A stretch of DNA of 64,000 nucleotides. It comes from Saccopteryx bilineata. Its lineage: Eukaryota; Chordata; Mammalia; Chiroptera; Emballonuridae. The position numbers and the translations under genes are program-made. Below the pieces are notes generated by a model. The model was not told the DNA's origin, searched no databases, and saw only the letters and a program-made list of their open reading frames with translations. Numbering within the stretch: the stretch's first letter is position 1; every line of letters begins with the position of its first letter. Shown in pieces: positions 55,816-64,000 of the stretch. The DNA is taken from assembly GCF_036850765.1 (NCBI RefSeq), contig NC_089490.1:274178482-274242481 (forward strand), written 5' to 3'.

Positions 55816-56249
55816 ATAGAGGACTGGATGAAGAAATAGAGGACTGGGCACATATACACCATGGTATACTATTCAGCTAGGAGAAATGATGACATCGGAT
55901 CACTTACAGTGGTAGCATTGTGCGGGGTGAAATAAGCGAATCAGAGAAAAACAGGAACTGCAGGGTTCCATACATTGGTGGGACATAAAAGCGAGACTAA
56001 GAGGCATGGACAGGAGTGTGGTGGTTACGGGGGGGGGTGGGGGGAGGGAAGGAGGGAGAGGGGGAAGGGGAGGGGTACAGAGAGAACTGGATGGAGGGTG
56101 GCGGAGGACGATCTCTCTTCGGGTGATGGGTATGCAACAGAACTAAATGACAAGATAACCTGGAAATGTTTTCTTTGAATGTATGTACCCTGATTTATTG
56201 ATGTCACCCCATTAAAATAAAAATTTATTCATAAAAAAATAAAAAATAA
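55816..56249 (+). mobile_element. L1 3' end within the composite
   Basis: It includes an ORF2 end relic (cacatatacaccatggtata ... gaaatgatgacatcggatca), a G-rich polypurine tract (56028-56075), 'gaatgtatgtaccctgattt' and 'attgatgtcaccccattaaa', then an A-rich tail. The G tract could form a G-quadruplex. A short repeat, aatagaggactgg, occurs twice at its left edge (about 55815 and 55838). Confidence 0.85.
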
Positions 56250-56263
56250 AAAAGGCCCAAATC

Positions 56264-56703
56264 AAATTTCTAGAGATAAAAAAATACAATGTGTTCGATT
56301 TCAAAATATACTGATGGGGATATGGCCAATAAGACAGTACAGAATAAAACACTAGTGAACTTGAAAACGTGAATGTAAACTATATATAAATAAAATAGAC
56401 AAAAGAGAATTAAAGAAAAATGATTCATGCATTAGTGAGCTCTGGGACTAAGATAAACAGAATAATATATGAGTACTTGAAGACTCTGAAAGGAAATGAA
56501 AGAGAAAAAAAGAAGGAAGAAAGGAAGGAAAAAAGGAAGGGAGGGAAGGAGGGAGAAAAAGAGAGAGGATGATAGAGGGAGGGAGAGAAAGAAAAGAAGA
56601 AGGTTCAAAAACTCAATGAAACACAAAATAAAATATATGAAGAAAATTTTATCCAAACGCATTGTAATCAAACTACTCAAAACCAGTGAAAAAATACAAT
56701 CTT
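56264..56703 (+). mobile_element. Old L1M/HAL1-like element, ORF1 segment
   Basis: The run 'tttctagagataaaaaaata', 'agtgaacttgaaaacgtgaa' and 'cattgtaatcaaactactca', followed by 'aaaaccagtgaaaaaata', follows L1M/HAL1 ORF1 nucleotide text. A polypurine (GA/GGAA) tract at 56495-56600 has expanded inside it. Frames are broken throughout. Confidence 0.7.
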
Positions 56704-56719
56704 AAAAGTAGTCAAAAGA

Positions 56720-57123
56720 GGCCCTGGCCGGTTGGCTCAGCGGTAGAGTGTCGGCCTGGTGTGCGGGGCACCCAGGTTCGATTCCCAGCCAGGGCACATA
56801 GGAGAAGCACCCATTTGCTTCTCCACACCCCCCTCTTCCTCTCTGTCTCTCTCTTCCCCTCCTGCAGCCAAGGCTCCATTGGAGCAAAAGATGGCCCGGG
56901 CGCTGGGGATGGCTCCTTGATCTCTGCCCCAGGCGCTAGAGTGGCTCTGGTAGTGGCAGAGCGACTCCCCAGAGGGGCAGAGCATCGCCCCCTGGTGGGC
57001 AGAGCGTCGCCCCTGGTGGGCGTGCCGGGTAGATCCCGGTTGGGCGCATGCTGGAGTCTGTCTGACTGTCTCTCCCCATTTCCAGCTTCAGAAAAATACA
57101 AAAAAAAAAAAAATACAAAAAAA
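56720..57123 (+). mobile_element. Full-length long Rhin-type SINE inside L1M
   Basis: Head gccctggccggttggctcag, B box ggttcgattcc, CT-rich segment, body and terminal agcttcagaaaaatac motif. It keeps two adjacent CTCF-like modules (56983-57002 and 57005-57024). It is flanked by aaaagtagtcaaaaga at 56704-56719 and aaaagtagccaaaaga at 57124-57139. Frames of 129 and 155 codons here are read-through. Confidence 0.95.
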
Positions 57124-57139
57124 AAAAGTAGCCAAAAGA

Positions 57140-58770
57140 AAATAATTGCATAAAGGATAACACCATATTGATAGCAGTAGATTTCTTGTTAGAAACAACA
57201 CAGGCAAGGATCCTGGGTAGCAACTTGTTTAAAGTACTGAAAAGAAAAGCATCAGCCTAAAGTTTAATTCCAGAGGAAAAAATTATTCAATAGTAAAAGT
57301 AAAATAAAGGGTTTTTCAAACATAAAAAGCTAAAAGACTCTATTAAAAATAGAATGGCACTGCTGGAAATAAAAGGAAGTTCTTCAGGAAGAAGCAAAAC
57401 ACCTTGATGGAAATGTGGGTCTACAGAAAGAATGGAGAGCACCAGACAGTGTAGCCACACAGGTAAGTATATGAGACTTTTATGATTGCTCAATTCTCTT
57501 CTAAAGTGTATTTAACAAATAGCGTACAAACAAAAATGTAAGCATGCAATTTGGAGTTTATAACAAATATGGGATTGAAATGTATGTCAAAAATAGCAAC
57601 AAAAAAATCCAGAGGAAAGAAAAATTATACTGTTGTAGTTTTTAGGCTATGTGTGAAGTTATTTTATATCAGTTGAAAGTAAGTAGGATAAATGCAACTT
57701 TTATATTATGAATCCTAAAGCAAATAGTAAAGCAGTAAAACAAAGATTTATGGAGAAAAAGCACAAATGAATAAAAAAGAAATCATAAAGGTACTGAGTT
57801 ACTCTAAAGGCAGACAGAAAAACAGGAAAGGGAGAACAAAGAACAGATGGGCAAATGAATGAAATACAGATGATAAAATGATAGAGGTACACCAAGCCAA
57901 ATCAACAACCATAGCAAGCATAATGGCCTAAATGCACCCATTAGAAAGCAATAGGTATTATAGATGATCAAAAAGCTAGATTGAAATATATGTTGACTAC
58001 AGGTACAAGGAAAATAGAAAGTACAAATAGATTAATGAAAGAAAGGTAAAAAAAAAGATACTTCATGTTAATACTATCTAAAAATGTTTTTAAAATACTA
58101 TTAAGAATGAAAATAACAAGTGTTGACAAGAATGTGGAGAAATTGGAACCCTTAATGTTGATGAGAATAAAAATGGTGTTGTTACCATGGAAAACAGAAT
58201 CACAATTCCTTAAAAAATTAAAAATAAATCTACCATATGACCCAGTAAATCTACTTCTAGGTATATATCCAAATAAATGAAAGTAGGGTCTCAAAATAAT
58301 ATTTGTAAACCCAAATTTACACCTGCATTATTACAGTAGCCAACAGGTCAAAAAGATCAAGTAACCATCAATAGCAGAAGAATAAACAAAATGTGCTATA
58401 TAGATATATGACACAATATTACTGAGCCTTAAAAAAAATTCTAACATAGGCTACAACATAGTTAAACCTTGAGAACATTGTGTTCAACAAAATAAACCAG
58501 TCACAAGAAGAGAAATTTTATATGATTCTATTTGTATGAAGTAACTAGAAACAAAAAGTACAGTGGTGGTTGCAGGGGCTAAAAGGAAGTGGTAAGAGGA
58601 GTTGCTTGACGAATATGGAATTTCTATTTTGCAGGATGAAAAGAGTTCTGGAAATCACTGGAGAACAATGTGTGTATATGTAACACTACTAAACTGTGCA
58701 CTTAAAAAAATGGTTAGGATGGTAAATTTTTAGTTATTTTTTTTTACCACAATAAAATATTTTAAAGATA
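57140..58770 (+). mobile_element. Old L1M/HAL1-like element, continuation to a 3' end
   Basis: ORF1-end-like text (aaagtactgaaaagaaaagc, ggaagttcttcaggaagaag) is followed by the region before ORF2. After about 58060 it jumps to the ORF2 carboxy region (aaaattaaaaataaatctac, catatgacccagtaaatcta) and a 3' end with an AATAAA at 58752. Most of ORF2 is therefore missing. All frames are broken. Confidence 0.7.
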
Positions 58771-59605
58771 ATAAAGGAGTATTATGAAGAATTTTATGTT
58801 GGCAAATTTGAAAATTTACATGAAATGGACTATCCCCTAAGAAACTACCAAAACACACTCAAAAAGAAAGAGGTAACCTGAATCAGTCCCGTGTCAATTA
58901 AAGCAATTGAATTTGTAGTTACAAACCTCTATTCAAATCTCTACTCAAAGAAATATTAGGAAAAGATAGCTTCACTGGTGGGTTCTACCAACATTGAATG
59001 ATGAAATAATTACAATTCCATAGAAACTTAAGCAGAAGATTAAAAAAAGGGGGCAGAACTTCCTAATTCATTTTATGGGGCCACCAAAAAAAAAAATTAA
59101 AGATATTACAAGAAAATGAAAAGCTACAGACTGCATGAACGTGGAAAAAAAATTTAAACTAAAACTTTTAACAACTCAAATTTAATGCCATAAAGAGTAC
59201 ACCATACCCAAGCAAGATTTTCCCCAGGATTATATAGCAAGATTAACATCCAAAAATCAAGCAGTATGATTTATTATATGAAGAAACTAAGAGTAAAAAG
59301 TCACGTGAACATCTAAGTAGAAGCGGAAAAGGCATTTCACAGAAACCAACATTCCATTTTCATAGAAACTCTCAGCAAATTAAAAATAAAAATCTATTTT
59401 CTTAATCCAGCAATGGGCATCTATGGGGAGAAAAACACAGTACAGTCAGTATCACACTTAAGATATAAAATTGAAAGTTTTCTGGCCTGACCTGTGGTGG
59501 TGCAGTGGGATAAAGCGTCGACCTGGAACACTGAGGTCGCCGATTCAAAACCCTGGGCTTGCCTGGTCAAGGCACATATAGGAGTTGATGCTTCCTGCTC
59601 CTCCC

Positions 59606-59660
<55 letters not shown>

Positions 59661-60230
59661 CCCTCTCTCTAAAAATCAATAAATAAAATATTAAAATTGA
59701 AAGTTTTCCTATTAAGATCAGAAATAGTAAATAGATCCTATGCACAGCTGACGGGAATATAAAATGCTACAACCACTTTGAATAAGAATATGTCTCTTAA
59801 AAAGTTAAACTTATACTTTTCTTATGTTGTAACCACTCCACTCTTAAGCATTTTCTCAAAAGGCACAAAAGTGTGTGTTCACACAAACCCCTGTACACAG
59901 ATGTCCATGGCTACTTTATATGTAATAGGCAAACCGTGGAAACAACCCAAATATCCATCAACAGATTAATGAATAAACAAGTGTACATCCATACTGCATA
60001 TCACTCAGCAATAGAAAGGAATAAAGGATTAACATATGAAACATTCTTAAAGGATCTCAAAATAGTTGTGCTGAAAGAAATTAACCAAAAAAAAATAGAG
60101 TTTATAACATTATTTTTATAAAATTCTGAGAAATAAAAACAAACTAATTTATGGTGATAGCAAGCAGATTAGTGGTTTTCTGGGGCAGGATATCATGGTG
60201 GAAGGACACTGTGGGAAATTAGTAAATGTC
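58771..60230 (+). mobile_element. Second old L1 (ORF2), interrupted by a SINE
   Basis: The run 'ttcactggtgggttctacca' (EFYQTF region) and 'caagattaacatccaaaaat' are ORF2 middle text. After the SINE the carboxy part follows: 'ccatggctactttatatgta', 'acccaaatatccatcaacag' and 'tttatggtgatagcaagcag'. Frames are short and broken. Confidence 0.7.
59483..59691 (+). mobile_element. Short tRNA-derived SINE (cctgacctgtggtgg type) with (TC)n tract
   Basis: Head gcctgacctgtggtggtgca, 'cttgcctggtcaaggcacat', then a long (TC)n run (about 59611-59657) and AAAT tail. A perfect duplication, taaaattgaaagttttc, flanks it at 59466-59482 and 59692-59708. Confidence 0.95.
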
Positions 60231-60439
60231 GATTTTTGCCACTAGCAACCTACCTTCAAAGAGAAATCAAAATATTTCTCCCAAATAGAGACAAGAAAAA
60301 AGGAAAATCTTTTATTTATATACACAAAATTCTAAATTATCTTTGACAGTGTCTTGTAAACTGTGGTGTCAATTAAAAAATCTCAAGATTTAAAAATGAC
60401 ATTAACTGATAGGAACAGATATGGCACTTGGATTTAGCC
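60231..60439. other. Intergenic DNA
   Basis: Nothing recognised; AT-rich. Confidence 0.4.
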
Positions 60440-61095
60440 AAAGCCTGTGAAACAATCGCTGAGACTATATCCTAAGAAGACTAAAACACTAATTCCAAAG
60501 AATATATGCACCTGTATGTTCAATGCAGAATTAATTACAATAGCTAAGATGTAGAAACAGCCCCAGGGTCCATTAGTAGATAAGTGGATAAAAAAGCTGT
60601 GGTAAATTTACACAATGGAGTATTACACAGCCATAAAAAAGGAAATTTTACTTTTGTAACAACATGGATATATTTGGAGATCATTATGCTAAGTAAAATA
60701 AACCAGTCAGAGAAAGATAAGTGCCATATGATTTCACTCATATGTGGAATCTAATGAACAAAATGAACTAACAAGCAAAATAGAGACATAGTCAGAGAGC
60801 AGACTGACTCCTATGGTGTGGCAGAAGGGGTGGGAGAGGCAGGGAGAGATAGAGCAAAGAAAGACAGAAAGAAAAACTCCTGGACATGGACAACAGTGAG
60901 GTGATTGTTGGGAGAGGGGGAGGTGGAGGAGGGTATGAGGACATAAATAGAGATGGAGCAAGACTTGACTCTAGGAGGAGTGAACACACAATGTGATATA
61001 CAGAGATGTGTTGTAGAATTGGGCACCTGAAACCTGTATAATTATTTTAATGAGTGTCACCTGATAAAGTCAATTAAAATTTTTTTTTAATTAAA
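60440..61095 (+). mobile_element. 5'-truncated L1 (ORF2 carboxy end + 3'UTR)
   Basis: ORF2 end text ('agtggataaaaaagctgtgg', 'tacacaatggagtattacac') is followed by a 3'UTR with 'aggtggaggagggtatgagg' and 'gggcacctgaaacctgtata', then a T/A-rich end. It is the same terminal subfamily as 26035-26280. No open ORF2 remains. Confidence 0.85.
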
Positions 61096-64000
61096 ATAAA
61101 AATACATTATTGAAAAAGTATTTTTAAATAAGACTAACAGCTCCTGGTAAGGAGATGCACTAAGCAGAAGTTATCAATGACATACATGTTATGAGCTCCA
61201 AGACTGTGTGACTTTTTGGTTGTGTGGAGTCCAGGACTTAACACCAACCAGTAGAATGTGGCCAAGGATGTTGTTCTATAATTGTATTCATTAAGTAGGA
61301 AGATCTCTTAGCAAACTAAAATGAGAGATTCCTGGCCTAGAAAAAGTCTTTATGTCCTGAAGACCTATAAGGACCTATGAGTCCAGGGTATGTTGGGGGC
61401 CTATTGTACTCAGAAAAGCTTGTGGCCAACATCCAACAAGAAAATGGGAGCCTCTGATCTATATAGCTTCAAGGAACTGAATTTTGGCAACAATGACTTA
61501 AACTAAAAGAGACCCTTGAGATGCTAGACATGTATAAAGACTTCCCAAGGCAGTGGACAAAAGGCAATATGTGACCCTTAGCTTAATGCTCACCTGAAGG
61601 GTATGAAACACTGAATTTAAAGGTGATGAGAAAGAAGGATTGCTTCGGAGGAAGATGTTGGAGTGACGTGGCATTTCCCCTCTACAGGCTCCTCCTTCTC
61701 CCTCAGGCTGAGGTTTTACCCATGCCCAAAGCCCCACAGAAAATACAGTAATTAAGTCCCAAGAGCATCCGGCCTAATAGGATAGATGTTTGTACATAAA
61801 TCACGGTAACGTCAAGTGGAAATGCAAAAGTACCATAAATGAGCAAAATCTTACAGGCGTTGAGAAAATAAGGGCCCACTTGTAGGAGGGGACATCTCAG
61901 CAAGCTTGGCAAAGGAGACACCACCTGGAATGTATTCCTGGGCTCAGAGAGTAAAGGCATTTTTGATATAGGGTTGAGATAGAAGAAAAATTCATTGAAG
62001 TGGGAGAATGAGAATAGGTCAGCTAATAATATTCAGGGGTAAAATGGCAGGAGTAGAGACTGAAAAGCAGATGAAAGCAGGAGTTAATGGCCTTGACCTC
62101 CAGGCTGAGGAACTGTGAGTTTACTGTGAGGTCAGAGCAGAGGCCTCCAAAATCGCTGCATGGAAATGTAGCATAGCAAGACCCTCCCTCAGGACCGTGG
62201 CTCTGCGGCATTGGGAGGATGTTAGAAGAGTGAGAAACAAGACACAGAAAAGAATGGAGATGGAGAGCTGACTGCTGTCCCAATGTTCTGCATCCCTGGT
62301 GGCTGCAGATGTCCAGGCTGTTATCAACAGCAACAGGTGTAAACAGAGGAAGTCACAACTCAAAAGGAAGCCACAACTGTAGCCACAGATCTGTGAATCA
62401 ACCACAGGACAGATAATTGAAACCACTCCTTAATTCATACATTTACAGTGATATGATATCAGCTCACTACTCGGGCATCACAGATCAAGGTTTCCAGGTC
62501 CCTTTTCCAAAAAGCAGGGAGAGGAGAGTCTAAGCGTGGGGAGCAGTGTGTACGGAGGTGATGCTGCAGTTTGGCTCTGGCTCAGCTGAGAGCACGTGAC
62601 TTCAGAGAGTAAAATATTTGGACAATGATAGTCTGGTAATGACAATATATGTGCTGAGAGTTTTACTTTAAGTTCTAATGTGTAAGTTATTAAAAAGTAT
62701 ATCTGTGTTTGGAGGCTGCAGCAGTCCCATCTGTCACAGTGAAGATATGTGGCGAAGACATCCTAATTCATAACCCTGTTCCCTGAGATGAATGTTGTCA
62801 CTGATTATCCTTTTCCTGTTAAATAGGCTTAAACAGTCATGGGCATGTCATCCGAATTTAGGGACTCAGATGATGATTCTGCTGCCTTTGGGGTGATGCT
62901 AGAACATATGTTCTGTTTATTGAGATAGTGTTGTTTAGTGTTACAAACCATGACAACCCGAGCAAAGAAATCTACTGAGATTAACGTGTAGCTGTTTTAT
63001 TTCACATGCATTTTTAAGCCAGCTGGCAAGGATGGTTCACTGCTCACTGAGGAACATGCGTAGCCTATGCTGTCACACCTGGGCACTTCCTGGTTTGGGT
63101 CTATTGTCCCTGACAGCGGAGAAAAGGCATCAGGAGTGGAGTGAACCCAATGGTGAAGGACAACAGTGTTGGGTGATGTTATTAGCCAGAAAGCTGATGT
63201 TAATTCAACCTGCAGCAGGGTATACTGCCCTCTACAGATCAAGAAATTTTTGTGAGCCAACCAGGGGTCATGTATGGAGTCAGATGCTATAGCTTGTACA
63301 TGACATTTGTAAAGATAAATGAAACTATATCATTTTATCATCTATATTTCTGTTGTTATTGTTAAATATATTTAACATAAGAATATTTCTTGAGATACAT
63401 TACACAAAGAAGAGATTTCCAAGTTCTCAAATGTTTCTGGAGACTAATTTCCAAAACTGCTATGAAGAGCCATTACAGTTTTAGCTCTCTAAAGCCCTGT
63501 CTTGAGTCAAAGATTCATCCTATTGAAGGCTATCATGCAGCTCATGTTTAAATGTTCCCACCAGCAGTCTAATTCAACAGAGTGCAGCTCTGTACACTGG
63601 ATCAGCTTCACTGCCCATCGTAAGGCAGTTGCAGTGGTAATTGTTCTGTTCAGGGAGCCCTGGCAGGGTGCCGAGAGTAGAGAGGACCACCAGAACAGTC
63701 CTGGAGAAGGACACTCCCTGGATGTGGTTTCTGCGGTGATGTGGCAGTGGCCGGTACCTCGGTGATAAGAAAAGAGTTAAACATAAAAGAACAAGCTGAA
63801 TTGAATTGTAAGTTGAAGATAACCCTTTGAAAAGATCCATGACGTCAGCAAAGCTATTGGTCCGCTGCCCTGTTCTCCTCACTCTTTGATGTCATAGCAG
63901 CTGGTGTTATTGGGTCAATTTTACAGATTGACAGGCTGTATTTTAGCAGGATGTGACATCCCCCTTAAGCAAGCAGCCCAGGAGCCTGGGTGTCCATTGT
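61096..64000. other. Unique intergenic DNA, about 2.9 kb
   Basis: No gene or clear repeat recognised; frames up to about 102 codons on both strands lack family resemblance. Confidence 0.5.

Larger units (their letters stand above)
54250..56249 (+). mobile_element. 2.0-kb composite retrocopy (antisense SINE + unknown + L1 3' end) with 14-bp duplication
   Basis: The perfect repeat aaaaggcccaaatc occurs at 54236-54249 and 56250-56263, and the old L1M text is continuous across it, so the whole 2,000 bp went in as one unit. Its parts are: a G-run and an antisense, truncated Rhin-type SINE (54250-54535); about 1.28 kb that I cannot assign to a family (54536-55815); and a sense L1 3' end (55816-56249) with A-rich tail. 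The L1 part matches the subfamily seen antisense at 12090-12400. The middle part has no long frame with family resemblance. The tail at the right edge and the duplication are the marks of L1-driven reverse transcription of one RNA. Confidence 0.8.

Overview
The window is mammalian nuclear DNA, and its repeats point to a bat, most likely a horseshoe bat or close relative (Rhinolophus/Hipposideros type). The main clue is a set of tRNA-derived SINEs with Pol III A/B boxes and long pyrimidine-rich bodies, alongside several L1 subfamilies. The SINE-to-lineage match is from memory and was not searched. I find no intact protein-coding gene, tRNA, rRNA or CRISPR array. Almost every long open frame is either a relic of L1 ORF1/ORF2 or read-through of a SINE. 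The window reads as intergenic (or possibly deep intronic) DNA.

Layout. 1-9.2 kb: old sequence with MIRs, a 94-bp L1 tail, an L1 ORF2 fragment, an MLT1-type LTR split by an L1, and a 429-bp solo LTR with a 6-bp target duplication inside an older MaLR-like element. 9.6-11.9 kb: the only GC/CpG-richer block, with AP-1/MARE-like motifs, a strong CTCF-like motif, and a minus-strand candidate retrocopy. 11.9-20.3 kb: nested retroelements. An L2 is split by an L1 and then by a SINE. An old L1 is split by a younger minus-strand L1 (about 5.5 kb), which carries two SINEs, an inserted piece of L1 and an internal deletion that fuses ORF1 to ORF2. 20-36 kb: mostly unique DNA with seven SINEs, a hAT MITE with 8-bp target duplications, a 36-bp-unit minisatellite, another CTCF-like motif, a 37-bp hairpin palindrome and a MaLR-like LTR. 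36.5-53.9 kb: repeat-poor DNA with one young SINE, old L1 tails, a hAT relic and microsatellites. 54-61 kb: a degraded L1M/HAL1-like element interrupted by a 2.0-kb composite retrocopy and a SINE, followed by further L1 relics, one holding a SINE. 61-64 kb: unique DNA.

Nothing here works together as a pathway. The most interesting items are the 2.0-kb composite retrocopy at 54,250-56,249 (antisense SINE + about 1.28 kb of unrecognised DNA + L1 3' end, with a 14-bp target duplication), the ORF1::ORF2 fusion, and CTCF-consensus-like modules both in single-copy DNA and inside the SINE family. All identifications come from reading the sequence and remembered family consensus; no alignment was run.
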